Assembly (NCBI RefSeq): GCF_902506535.1
Contig: NZ_LR733827.1
Location: forward strand, 37,679-101,678
DNA length: 64,000 nucleotides
Direction: 5' to 3'
DNA from: Pseudomonas sp. 8Z
GTDB taxonomy: Bacteria; Pseudomonadota; Gammaproteobacteria; Pseudomonadales; Pseudomonadaceae
The translations under genes and the position numbers were made by a program. Below, in pieces: positions 45,683 through 54,170 of the stretch; position 1 is the stretch's first letter; each line of letters starts with the position of its first letter. The notes under the pieces were generated by a model. The model worked only from the letters and a program-made list of their open reading frames with translations. It ran no database searches and had not been told where the DNA came from.

Positions 45683-47050
45683 ATGACGACTTTTGCCCCC
45701 GCGCAGGAAGCTCAGGACTTTCTGGCGAACAATCCTGATATCGAACTGATCGAGCTGTTCATTCTCGACGCCAACGGTGTGCCGCGCGGCAAGCTGCTGC
45801 ACCGTGAGGAATTGCTGGCGCTGTACCAGAGTGGCCGACCGCTGCCGAGCACCATGCTTGGCCTGTCCATCCAGGGGGAGGATGTCGAGGACACTGGCCT
45901 GGTCTGGGAGGTGGGCGATATCGACTGCCGTGCCTATCCGCTGTCCGGTAGCCTGGTGCGCCTGCCCTGGCGGCAGATCCCGACCGCCGCCGTGCAGGTG
46001 TCGATGCACCCGAGCGAAGGTCTGCCGGCCACCCCGGCTGACCCGCGCCAGTTGCTGATCCGCGTGATTGAGCAGCTCGAAGCCGAGGGGTATTACCCGG
46101 TGATGGCCTGCGAGCTGGAGTTCTACCTGCTCGACCAGAAGCGTGACGCCGAGGGCCGCCCGCAGGCAGCGCTGGATGCCGATGGCGGCCGTCCATGGCA
46201 AACCCAGGTCTACGGCCTGCGCGAGCTGGAGCAGATCGAACCCTTCCTGCGTGATCTCTATGCCGCCTGCAAGGCGCAGGGCATCCCCGCGCGCACGGCA
46301 ATTTCCGAATACGCCCCCGGCCAGGTGGAAATCACCCTGGAGCACGGCCCGGTGTTGGCGGCGATGGATCAGGCGGTGCGTTACAAGCGCCTGGTCAAGG
46401 GTGTGGCGCACCGCCACGGCATGCAGGCCTGTTTTATGGCCAAGCCGTTCGATCACCTGGCTGGCACTGGCATGCACATGCACGTCAGCCTGGCCGATGC
46501 GCAGGGCAACAACCTCTTCGCCAGTGAAGATCCGGCTGGCACGCCGCTGCTGCGCCAGGCGGTCGGCGGCATGCTCGCCAGCCTACTCGATTCGTTGCTG
46601 CTGTTCTGCCCCAACGCCAACTCCTACCGGCGCTTCCAGGCCAACAGCTACGCGCCGCTGGCTTTGAGCTGGGGGGTGGACAACCGCACCGTCAGCCTGC
46701 GCGTGCCGGGTGGGCCCGCCAATACCCGCCACGTCGAACACCGTATCTGTGGCGCCGACGCCAACCCTTACCTCGCCGCCGCCGCGATCCTTGCCGGGAT
46801 TCACCGTGGTATTCGTGATCGCCTCGACCCCGGCGCGCCAATCGAAGGCAATGGTTACGCCCAGGCCACGGAATATCTGCCGACCCAGTGGTCGGCGGCG
46901 ATTCAGGCGCTGGAGCAGTCCAGTTGGGCGCGCGATGCCTTTGGCGACGATTTCCTCAAGGTGTATCTCGCGGTCAAGCGTGCCGAGTACCGCCAGTTCA
47001 TGGGTGAGGTTGGCGAGCAGGATTGGCGCTGGTACCTGAGTAACGCCTGA
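45683..47050 (+). CDS. Gamma-glutamylpolyamine synthetase (PauA / glutamine synthetase family)
   Basis: An ATP-dependent ligase of 455 residues that joins glutamate to putrescine or other polyamines, the first step of the gamma-glutamylation route. Glutamine-synthetase motifs are visible: MACELEFYLLDQKRDAEGRP, EYAPGQVEITLEHGPVLAAM (metal site), GTGMHMHVSLADAQGNNLFA and NRTVSLRVPGGPANTRHVEH. The ATG at 45683 (MTTFAPAQEAQDFLANNPDI) starts the conserved region but has only a weak ribosome site. A dyad GTTCGAGCATCGAAC (45622-45636) lies in its leader. It is followed by a pauB-type oxidase, its pathway partner. Confidence 0.9.
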   Translation: MTTFAPAQEAQDFLANNPDIELIELFILDANGVPRGKLLHREELLALYQSGRPLPSTMLGLSIQGEDVEDTGLVWEVGDIDCRAYPLSGSLVRLPWRQIPTAAVQVSMHPSEGLPATPADPRQLLIRVIEQLEAEGYYPVMACELEFYLLDQKRDAEGRPQAALDADGGRPWQTQVYGLRELEQIEPFLRDLYAACKAQGIPARTAISEYAPGQVEITLEHGPVLAAMDQAVRYKRLVKGVAHRHGMQACFMAKPFDHLAGTGMHMHVSLADAQGNNLFASEDPAGTPLLRQAVGGMLASLLDSLLLFCPNANSYRRFQANSYAPLALSWGVDNRTVSLRVPGGPANTRHVEHRICGADANPYLAAAAILAGIHRGIRDRLDPGAPIEGNGYAQATEYLPTQWSAAIQALEQSSWARDAFGDDFLKVYLAVKRAEYRQFMGEVGEQDWRWYLSNA

Positions 47051-47068
47051 AGGCCCTTATCTGAGGAA

Positions 47069-47140
47069 GTCGCGGCTGAAGCCCCTCCCACAGAGCGGGG
47101 GATTTTGGGTGCTCCCTGTGGGAGGGGCTTTAGCCGCGAC
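47069..47140. repeat. Paired REP element (BIME) between pauA and pauB
   Basis: GTCGCGGCTGAAGCCCCTCC (from 47069) faces GTGGGAGGGGCTTTAGCCGC (from 47118), both extended by a few matching bases. It fills the spacer between the two pathway genes and may tune their relative mRNA levels. Confidence 0.82.
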
Positions 47141-47180
47141 AATAGATTCATCGGTGCAAATGCCCCCCCAAGGACATGCT

Positions 47181-48497
47181 ATGAACGCGATCAAGCAACC
47201 CGTCAAACCCGCCGCCGAGCGCGCGCCTTCCTACTACTCGGCCTCGCTCAATTTCGAGAGCGACTACCCGACCCTGCAGGGCAGTGTAACCGTCGACGTG
47301 GCCATCATCGGCGGTGGTTTCACCGGTATTGCCACGGCGGTGGAGCTGGCCGAGCGTGGCCTCAAGGTGGCCGTGGTGGAAACCCACAAGGTCGGCTGGG
47401 GCGCCAGCGGGCGCAACGGCGGCCAGGTCACCGGCAGCCTGTCCGGCGACGAGGCCATGCGCAAGCAGATGCGCAACACGCTGGGCGACGAGGTGGACGA
47501 CTTCATCTGGCACTTGCGCTGGCGTGGCCACGAGATCATCAAGAGCCGCGTGGCCAAGTACGGCATCGCCTGCGACCTCAAGCACGGCCACCTGCATACG
47601 GCGATGAAAGCCAGCCATATGGACGAGCTCAAGGCCTCCTTTGAGGAAGCGCTGCGCCGTGGCATGGAGGCCGATGTCACCCTGCTCGACGCTACCGGCG
47701 TGCGCGCTCAACTGGGTAGCGACCTGTACTGCGGCGCGTTGAAGAACACCCGCAATATGCACCTGCACCCGCTCAACCTGTGCCTCGGCGAGGCCAAGGC
47801 CGCCGAAAGCCTGGGTGCGTTGATCTTCGAACATTCCGAGGTGCTGGATATCGTCCACGGCCCGCGTCCGGCGGTGGTCACCACGGGCGGGCGCATCGAG
47901 GCCAAGCAGGTGCTGCTGGCCGGTGACGTCTACCACAAGCTGGAGCGGCGCAAGCTCAAGGGCATGATCTTCCCGGCCATGGGCGGCATCGTCACCACCG
48001 CGCCGCTGGGCGCCGAGCTGATCGCGGCGATCAACCCCTTTGACCTGGCGGTGTATGACTGCCGCTTCGTGCTCGACTACTACCGCCTCACCGGCGATGG
48101 CCGCCTGCTGTTCGGCGGCGGCGCCAACTACTCCGGGCGCGATTCACGCGATATCGCCGGGGAGCTGCGCCCGTGCATCGAGCGCACCTTCCCGCAGCTC
48201 AAGGGCGTGCCGATCGACTTCCAGTGGAGCTGCGCCATGGGCATCGTGATGAACCGCATCCCGCAACTGGGCAAGCTGTCGAGCAATGTCTGGTACTGCC
48301 AGGGCTACTCCGGTCACGGTGTGGCGACCACGCACATCATGGGCGAGATCATGGCCAAGGCCATCACCGGCGATCTGGAGCAGTACGACACCTTCGCCGC
48401 CTGCAAACACATCAAGGTGCCGCTGGGTGATCAGCTCGGCAACCCGATGTTGGCAGCAGGGATGTGGTACTACCAGATGCTGGAGAAGTTGCGTTGA
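47181..48497 (+). CDS. Gamma-glutamylputrescine oxidase-type FAD oxidoreductase (PauB/PuuB family), second
   Basis: The second DAO-family flavoprotein here, 438 residues, paralogous to the one at 38611-39912. The FAD motif is VDVAIIGGGFTGIATAVELA (about 37-56), then KVGWGASGRNGGQVTGSL (about 69-86), and YCQGYSGHGVATTHIMGEIM near the C-terminus. The ATG at 47181 has AAGGA 6 bases upstream. It lies directly after the pauA-type ligase and would oxidise its product. Confidence 0.88.
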   Translation: MNAIKQPVKPAAERAPSYYSASLNFESDYPTLQGSVTVDVAIIGGGFTGIATAVELAERGLKVAVVETHKVGWGASGRNGGQVTGSLSGDEAMRKQMRNTLGDEVDDFIWHLRWRGHEIIKSRVAKYGIACDLKHGHLHTAMKASHMDELKASFEEALRRGMEADVTLLDATGVRAQLGSDLYCGALKNTRNMHLHPLNLCLGEAKAAESLGALIFEHSEVLDIVHGPRPAVVTTGGRIEAKQVLLAGDVYHKLERRKLKGMIFPAMGGIVTTAPLGAELIAAINPFDLAVYDCRFVLDYYRLTGDGRLLFGGGANYSGRDSRDIAGELRPCIERTFPQLKGVPIDFQWSCAMGIVMNRIPQLGKLSSNVWYCQGYSGHGVATTHIMGEIMAKAITGDLEQYDTFAACKHIKVPLGDQLGNPMLAAGMWYYQMLEKLR

Positions 48498-48637
48498 GTT
48501 GCACGGAGCACAGCCAGGATTGAGCACAGTGACAGTCAGGGCAGCATCGTTGGCCTGTAGCGTCCCATGCGAGGAAGGTACAGTTGGCCTCCTCGTTATG
48601 CTTATATGCGCGGCTGATTCGAAACCCGGAGACACGG

Positions 48638-48943
48638 ATGATCACCTGCTACCTGCGTTACATCATCGACCCTTACAAGCTCGAAGCCTTCGAACATTAC
48701 GCCAAGTTGTGGATTCCTTTGGTGGCGAAGTTCGGCGGTACGCACCACGGCTACTTTTTGCCGTCAGAAGGCGCCAACAACGTCGCGCTGGCGTTGTTCA
48801 GCTTTCCTAGTCTGGCCGCTTACGAACGCTATCGGCAGGACTCCTTCGCCGACGCAGAATGCCTGGCTGCGTTCAAGTACGCCGAGGAAACCCGCTGCGT
48901 GATCAGTTACGAGCGCAGTTTCATGCGGCCTGTGCTGGATTAA
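48638..48943 (+). CDS. NIPSNAP-family protein
   Basis: A small cytosolic protein of 101 residues with a dimeric alpha-beta barrel fold. Characteristic parts are MITCYLRYIIDPYKLEAFEH, YAKLWIPLVAKFGGTHHGYF and ALFSFPSLAAYERYRQDSF. GGAG lies about 6 bases before the ATG. Function unknown; members are often found near catabolic genes. Confidence 0.8.
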   Translation: MITCYLRYIIDPYKLEAFEHYAKLWIPLVAKFGGTHHGYFLPSEGANNVALALFSFPSLAAYERYRQDSFADAECLAAFKYAEETRCVISYERSFMRPVLD

Positions 48944-48978
48944 GGCGAGCGAGTGAGTGCCGAAAGGGCCTGGCGTCG

Positions 48979-49009
48979 TTCAGGTTGCCGATCCACTCGG
49001 CAACCTGAA
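48979..49009. terminator. Inverted repeat between convergent genes
   Basis: TTCAGGTTGCCGA / TCGGCAACCTGAA form a perfect 13-bp stem with loop TCCAC. There is no T tract on either side. Confidence 0.6.
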
Positions 49010-49032
49010 GCGGGCGGCGGGCATGTGGGGCT

Positions 49033-49362
49033 TCAGTTTTGGCCGCGGCATTCGCCTTGGCCGCGGTAGCGGATGCTGCGCAGTTCGCCTGAGGTGTCTT
49101 CGAACACCATGAGCTTGGGAACAACGCCGCAGTATTCGATTCTTGGGCTTTGGTGAACGACCTTGGCGATGTTCAGTGGCATGCCGTAGCGGTAGTCCTG
49201 AATGTCTGGCATGGGCTTGCCGCTACGCTCGGCATAGCGCTGAGTGATCTCAAGGCTTTTCTGTTCGTTCTGTTTGACCTTGCCTTCGGGGAAGGACAGC
49301 GCATACGCGCTGTTGGCGGCCAGAAGAAGGGCGAGCGGAAAAAGGGCAGTAATGGGCTTCAT
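49033..49362 (-). CDS. DUF2790 small exported protein
   Basis: A 109-residue protein of the Pseudomonas DUF2790 family. A signal peptide ends near AYALSFP. The family core follows: YRYGMPLNIAKVVHQSPRIE and YCGVVPKLMVFEDTSGELRS. Two Cys (in EYCGVV and GECRGQ) could form a disulfide. Function unknown; several DUF2790 genes in Pseudomonas lie near metal-responsive loci, and here the Czc region begins 370 bases away. Confidence 0.8.
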   Translation of the reverse strand: MKPITALFPLALLLAANSAYALSFPEGKVKQNEQKSLEITQRYAERSGKPMPDIQDYRYGMPLNIAKVVHQSPRIEYCGVVPKLMVFEDTSGELRSIRYRGQGECRGQN

Positions 49363-49735
49363 AAGTAGGCCTGCTGGCTAATGTGTTCGAGGCAAACACT
49401 AGCGAGCCGTGGCTTACCCAGGCATTGCGGCAAAATTACAATCGCGCAAACCGATGTTGGCAGGCGGCGACGGGTATCTGTTGCGGGCTGTCGATCTCTA
49501 ACGCGTTATGCGTTGTCGCCCAGTGTCTCAGGGCTCTATATCTCGTCATTTCCCGTACGTTCATTGCAGGTTGCGCCTGGACAGTGCGGCGCATGGCCGG
49601 TTCTTGCATGACGAAATTGTAATGCTGCGCTCATCTTCGAGTTATCTGCGAGTTGCAAGGATGTGATGGCCATAACCACAAGAACAATTGGCCTATGACA
49701 ACCCTAAAACTGCCGGTCAGTATCAGGAGCAATGC
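49363..49735. promoter_or_regulatory. Upstream region of the porin gene
   Basis: A 373-bp spacer with no supported gene. It contains the metal-response-like box at 49608-49623, listed separately. A second stretch, ATTACAATCG (49434 onward), resembles a half site only. Confidence 0.4.
49608..49623. promoter_or_regulatory. CopR/CzcR-type box 1 (porin gene)
   Basis: ATGACGAAATTGTAAT fits the recalled Pseudomonas box CTGACAN5GTAAT with two substitutions and exact spacing. It lies 112 bases before the porin ATG. Related boxes are at 51108-51123 and 54045-54062. Confidence 0.45.
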
Positions 49736-51076
49736 ATGAACAAGAGCCCCCTAGCCCTGGCTATCACCTGCGCGCTGGCACTCGCCCCAAGCGCAATGAT
49801 TCAGGCGGCCGAGACGCAGGCGAGCGAAGGCTTCCTCGAAGGCAGCAGCCTGAAGATTCTCAATCGCAATTTCTATTTCAACCGGGACTACCGCAACGGT
49901 GAAGCCAGGGTGTTGCCCAATGGTGAGCGCAGCAGCTACACCGAAGCCTGGGCGCACAGCATTCTGGCCAACTATGAGTCCGGCTTCACGCAGGGCACCG
50001 TTGGCTTCGGTCTTGATGTCCATGCCGGGTTGGGTATCAAACTCGATACCGGTGACGGGCGTTATGGCCCAGGCGGTAGTGTCAATTTGATGCCAGTCGA
50101 TAGCGATGGCCAGGCTGAGGATTCCTATTCCAAGGTCGGCGCTGCCGTGAAAGCGCGTTTCGCCGATACCGTCGTCAAGGCCGGTGACGTGTTCCCGACC
50201 ACGCCGGTGGTGCATTACGGCGATTCGCGTTTGCTGCCGCAGAGTTTCAAGGGCTTTACCCTCGTCAATAACAGCGTTGATGGTCTGACCCTGCAAGGTG
50301 GCCGCCTGCACGCCATGAGCCAGCCGCAGGAAAGCACCACACGCGGTGACTTCGCGACCTTCTACGCCGGACAGGTGGACTCACCCTGGGTCAGCTATTT
50401 CGGGGGCGATTACGCGCTTAACGACAACATCGGCTTCAGTCTCTACAGTAGCCGCCTGAAGGATGCCTGGGATCAGCATTACGCGGGCATGTCGTGGACG
50501 TATCCGCTCTCCGAAGAGCTGTCGCTGTTTGGCGGTCTGAATTACTACAACGCCCGCGATGAAGGTAAGCAACTGCTGGGCGACTTCAACAACAACATCT
50601 ACAGCGGCAGTGTCGGCGTCAAATACGGTGCCCATCGTCTGGCGCTTTCTCACCAGCGCAACAACGGTGACGACGATTTTGACTACCTGCGTCAGTCCGA
50701 CTCGATCTTCCTCGATAACTCCATCCAGTACAGCGACTTCAACTCGCCCAAGGAGCGTTCCTGGATGCTGCGTTACGACCTGGATATGGCCGACTTCGGC
50801 GTGCCGGGCCTGAGCTTCATGGCGCGCTATGCGCTGGGTCGCGATGCCGATTACTCCAACGCCAACAGCGTGTACATGCGTCGTGATGATGCTGGTAACC
50901 CGCTGACCGACCAGAAGCGCTGGGAGCGCAACCTTGAGGTCAAGTACGTGTTCCTTGAGGGCTCGCTCAAGGACCTCTCGGTGCGCGTGCGGCAGATGAA
51001 TACCCGCGCCACCGCATATGAAAGCGACCTCGATGAGGTGCGCGTCATCGTCGAATATCCGCTTCAGGTGCTGTAA
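49736..51076 (+). CDS. OprD-family outer-membrane porin
   Basis: A substrate-selective outer-membrane channel of 446 residues. A signal peptide ends near IQAAET, and the mature start EGFLEGSSLKILNRNFYFNR matches OprD porins, as does GFGLDVHAGLGIKLDTGDGR. The C-terminus ends in a beta strand EVRVIVEYPLQVL; OprD porins often end in Leu or Phe. The ATG at 49736 has AGGAG about 6 bases upstream. OprD porins take up basic amino acids or carboxylates; the substrate cannot be told. In P. aeruginosa CzcR controls oprD, which makes the neighbourhood noteworthy. Confidence 0.9.
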   Translation: MNKSPLALAITCALALAPSAMIQAAETQASEGFLEGSSLKILNRNFYFNRDYRNGEARVLPNGERSSYTEAWAHSILANYESGFTQGTVGFGLDVHAGLGIKLDTGDGRYGPGGSVNLMPVDSDGQAEDSYSKVGAAVKARFADTVVKAGDVFPTTPVVHYGDSRLLPQSFKGFTLVNNSVDGLTLQGGRLHAMSQPQESTTRGDFATFYAGQVDSPWVSYFGGDYALNDNIGFSLYSSRLKDAWDQHYAGMSWTYPLSEELSLFGGLNYYNARDEGKQLLGDFNNNIYSGSVGVKYGAHRLALSHQRNNGDDDFDYLRQSDSIFLDNSIQYSDFNSPKERSWMLRYDLDMADFGVPGLSFMARYALGRDADYSNANSVYMRRDDAGNPLTDQKRWERNLEVKYVFLEGSLKDLSVRVRQMNTRATAYESDLDEVRVIVEYPLQVL

Positions 51077-51107
51077 CGAATGGCGGGGGCGGCGGTGCCG
51101 CCCCTGT

Positions 51108-51123
51108 CTGACAGGATTGTAAT
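51108..51123. promoter_or_regulatory. CopR/CzcR-type box 2 (PtrA-like gene)
   Basis: CTGACAGGATTGTAAT is an exact match to CTGACAN5GTAAT. It lies 95 bases before the ATG of the small periplasmic protein. Confidence 0.65.
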
Positions 51124-51217
51124 TCGGGCCTCATGCTCTCGTTAGGTGCGGCTGCTTAGCATGGGACTGTCTTCGAAGCGTTCGTATCCACGTTTGCTCA
51201 GTCAGTCCGAGGTTTCT

Positions 51218-51406
51218 ATGAAAGTTTTCTCCCAGTGCCTGTTCATCGTTTTTCTGGGTGGCGCCAGCATGTTTGCCAGCGCTGAAGATGGTTCGCAGCG
51301 TTCGCTAGAGGCGCTTGCCGAGTTCCGTGAAAACCAGCAACTCATCCATGGCGATAACGCCGGCGAGCAGCAGGTTACCGTTGCTCAACGCGAGCAAGAC
51401 GATTGA
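51218..51406 (+). CDS. Small exported PtrA-like protein
   Basis: A 62-residue protein with a signal peptide ending near MFASA and a short mature part (EDGSQRSLEALAEFRENQQL and an acidic-polar tail). Length and the GSQRSLEALAEFRENQ pattern resemble the periplasmic metal-induced PtrA family of Pseudomonas, usually next to copRS. GAGG lies 6 bases before the ATG. The exact metal-response box upstream and the adjacent CzcRS genes support a metal-induced role. Family assignment is from memory. Confidence 0.6.
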   Translation: MKVFSQCLFIVFLGGASMFASAEDGSQRSLEALAEFRENQQLIHGDNAGEQQVTVAQREQDD

Positions 51407-51523
51407 TGGCGCGCATTGCCCGAGCTGTACACCCCATCTCTTGGTAGCTCCCGCTCCTTTGGTGAGAGATGGTTTCTTGGCGCCCCAGTCAGACCGTGTG
51501 AACGCTACTGCGCTTGGTCGTGC

Positions 51524-51613
51524 AGTGTTAAAAAGCGGCTCAGAATGCTTCTTTACAACTCGTAAGCTGCGTTTTTTGCCATTTTTTGCCCTGTTAGACC
51601 TTCGCGCGCTACG
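51524..51613. repeat. Dispersed ~90-bp repeat, copy 2
   Basis: Aligns end to end with 11475-11563 (see that entry). It lies between the PtrA-like gene and the czcS stop. Confidence 0.6.
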
Positions 51614-51666
51614 TTTTCATTCAGTCTGCGATGGGGCGCTTTTTTATTGCAGGTCAGAACCCTGGC

Positions 51667-53091
51667 TCATTCATGTCCGCGATTTTTGCCGTGCTCGGCA
51701 TCCGGTTGTGGCAGCGGGAAGTGCAGCGTGAATACTGTGGTTGCATCGAGGTTGCTACTTACGCTGACCTGGCCGCGATGCAGGCTCATGATCGAGCGAA
51801 CGATCGCCAGCCCCAGTCCTGTACCGCTATCGGCACGTGAGCGGCCATTGTCCACACGGTAGAAGCGCTCGAACAGCTTGGGCAGGTGCTCGGCGGCGAT
51901 GCCCGCGCCCTGATTGCTCACCGCCAGTGTCACGTTCGCTGCGCGGGTGCTGAGTGTGATGTCAATGTTCGATCCTGCCGGGCTATGGGTAATGGCGTTG
52001 GATAGCAGGTTGGAGATGGCGCGCTGCACCATCAGGCGATCACCGCTGATCGTCGCCTGGCCAGAGAGCTTGAGGGTGACCTGTTTATCTTCGGCCATGA
52101 GGCTGAACAGCTCCGCCACCTTTTCGGCCTCTTCGTGCAGACGTAGGCGCTCGAATGGCACCAGCGCCGCCGGATGGCTGACGTGAGCGAGAAATAGCAT
52201 GTCGGAGATGATCCGCGTGACGCGCCCCAACTCCTCGGTGCAGTTTTCCAGCACCCGCTTATATTCCTCGGGAGGCCGCTCGCGTGACAGCGTGACCTGG
52301 GCCTTGCCGATCAGATTGCTGATGGGCGAGCGCAGCTCATGGGCCAGGTCATCGGAGAACTGCGAGAGCTGCTGAACACCCCCATCGAGACGGTGAAACA
52401 TGAAGTTGATGCCGTTAGCCAATTCGCGCAGCTCCTGTGGTAGGTTCTCCACAGGTAAGCGGTGGCTCAGGTCGTCAGTCGAGACGCGCTCGGCAATCGT
52501 GCGGAACTGGTTCAATGAGATGAGGCCGCGATGTGCGATCCACCAGGCTCCAGCCGCGATAAGTGCCAGCACGAAGGGCAGGGCAATGAGTGTGGATTCG
52601 ATGTAGGCGCGCAGCAGCGCCTGATCGCTGGCGCGGTCGAGCGTGAGCAGCGCACGTATCCGTGAGCCGTCCTTGCGCTGAAAGAGCTGGGAGGCCGTCA
52701 ACAAAGCTTTGCCCTGCTCATCCTGCCAGTAGTGAAAGGCGATGCCTTCGGCAGGGATGGCGGCGTCGGGCTGCAATGGTGCTTGCATCAAGCCCACACT
52801 CATCAGCTCCTTGGGTGGGGAGCTGTCGTCATAGAGGGTGAGCGAAAGGCTGTCGTGGCCTTGAATCAGGTCGCGGATATTGTGGGTCTGGCTGCCCACT
52901 TCGGGGCGAATCGCGACCTCCCGCAGGCTGTGGCGAACTTGCTGTAGCTTGTCCTTGAGGCTTTGTTCGGCAATGCCGTCGAGTTGTCGGCTTAGAGAGA
53001 AGTAGGCCAGCGCGCTGAGCAGTGCCACCAGCAGCAAGCCCAGCACTGCGACCGACAGGCTGAGTCGACTCGATAGTCGGTCTGGCTTCAT
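51667..53091 (-). CDS. czcS: Heavy-metal sensor histidine kinase CzcS
   Basis: A membrane sensor of 474 residues, partner of CzcR. There are two membrane segments (about 12-32 and 165-187) around a periplasmic sensor of about 130 residues, then HAMP (about 188-240). The kinase His lies in [12 protein letters not shown] (about 247-258), and the ATPase boxes are [29 protein letters not shown] and GTGLGLAIV. It starts within the czcR stop (4-base overlap). Family members sense Zn, Cd, Co or Cu; the neighbouring czcCBA favours Zn/Cd/Co. Confidence 0.9.
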   Translation of the reverse strand: MKPDRLSSRLSLSVAVLGLLLVALLSALAYFSLSRQLDGIAEQSLKDKLQQVRHSLREVAIRPEVGSQTHNIRDLIQGHDSLSLTLYDDSSPPKELMSVGLMQAPLQPDAAIPAEGIAFHYWQDEQGKALLTASQLFQRKDGSRIRALLTLDRASDQALLRAYIESTLIALPFVLALIAAGAWWIAHRGLISLNQFRTIAERVSTDDLSHRLPVENLPQELRELANGINFMFHRLDGGVQQLSQFSDDLAHELRSPISNLIGKAQVTLSRERPPEEYKRVLENCTEELGRVTRIISDMLFLAHVSHPAALVPFERLRLHEEAEKVAELFSLMAEDKQVTLKLSGQATISGDRLMVQRAISNLLSNAITHSPAGSNIDITLSTRAANVTLAVSNQGAGIAAEHLPKLFERFYRVDNGRSRADSGTGLGLAIVRSIMSLHRGQVSVSSNLDATTVFTLHFPLPQPDAEHGKNRGHE

Positions 53092-53762
53092 GGCCGTGCT
53101 TCCAGTACATAACCGACACCGCGCAGGGTATGGATCAGCTTGTTCTCGAACGGATCGTCGATTTTGGCGCGCAGGCGGCGGATGGAGACTTCGACGACGT
53201 TGGTATCGCAGTCGAAGTTCATGTCCCAGACCAGGGAAATGATTTGGGTGCGCGAGAGCACTTCACCGCTGCGTCGCATCAGCAAGTGCAGCAGGGCGAA
53301 TTCCTTGGTGGTCAGATCGATACGTTGCCCACTGCGGTAGGCACGGTGGCGAGCCGGATCCAGTTCGAGGTCGTCGACCTTGAGCACGTCCGGCACCGGC
53401 GCCTGCTCACCACGGCGTAGCAGCGAGCGAACCCTGGCCAGCAGCTCAGGAAACTCGAACGGCTTGATCAGGTAATCATCGGCGCCGGAATCGAAGCCTT
53501 TGAGTTTGTCGGCCAGACGCCCGCGTGCTGTCAGCATCATCACGGGGGTGCGGCTGTTACGACGGATGCTGGCCAGTACGCCCCAGCCATCGATCTCCGG
53601 TAGGTCAACATCGAGGATGACCAACTCGTAAGCGGCCTGGGCCGCCATATGTATGCCGTCGACACCATTGCTGGCAATGTCGACGATATAACCGCTCTCA
53701 CTAAGTCCCTGGTGGAGATACTCGGCAGTTTTAAGCTCGTCCTCGACAATCAGGATTCGCAT
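53088..53762 (-). CDS. czcR: Heavy-metal response regulator CzcR
   Basis: An OmpR-family regulator of 224 residues. The receiver domain has the phospho-Asp in [15 protein letters not shown] (Asp at about residue 51), and the C-terminal winged helix spans about 125-222 ([20 protein letters not shown]). It is divergent from czcCBA and probably activates it and its own operon through the dyad at 54045-54062. CopR- and IrlR-type proteins are close relatives, so the name rests on the neighbours. Confidence 0.9.
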   Translation of the reverse strand: MRILIVEDELKTAEYLHQGLSESGYIVDIASNGVDGIHMAAQAAYELVILDVDLPEIDGWGVLASIRRNSRTPVMMLTARGRLADKLKGFDSGADDYLIKPFEFPELLARVRSLLRRGEQAPVPDVLKVDDLELDPARHRAYRSGQRIDLTTKEFALLHLLMRRSGEVLSRTQIISLVWDMNFDCDTNVVEVSIRRLRAKIDDPFENKLIHTLRGVGYVLEARP

Positions 53763-54044
53763 GCAGTGATTGACCTTGGTGGTGGGAAAGTTTTATCGAC
53801 CCGCGATGAATGTTGGAGTAAGGGGCGGTCGACTTTTATGCGGATTGCTGCGCGGCGCGGATGGTGAGCCCTGTAGCCACTATAGGGTCAAGCATCGGCC
53901 TTTTAAATTCAGGCGCTTACAGACCGTTTTTTGAATATTTCGCTGGTTTTTTTAATGTTTTAATTATGTCAGTTTGTAACTTTGCGACGCCTCTAAGTGT
54001 TGCGGCGGCGGCATGTTAATACAGCGCTATATGCGGTAGTCGTG

Positions 54045-54062
54045 GATTACATATTTGTAATC
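54045..54062. promoter_or_regulatory. CopR/CzcR-type box 3, perfect dyad before czcCBA
   Basis: GATTACATATTTGTAATC is a perfect 18-bp palindrome (arms GATTACA/TGTAATC). It also fits TNACAN5GTAAT. It lies 109 bases before the czcC start in the AT-rich 53763-54170 spacer between czcR and czcC; nothing else was assigned there. Confidence 0.65.
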
Positions 54063-54170
54063 TTGCAGTCACCTCGACGATAAGGGCGGTTCCCTAAATT
54101 CTGCACCGAATTAAGTGCTCGGAAATGGCCTAGCTGTCTCCGAATGGATACCGGTGTGGAGGAGGAGCCC

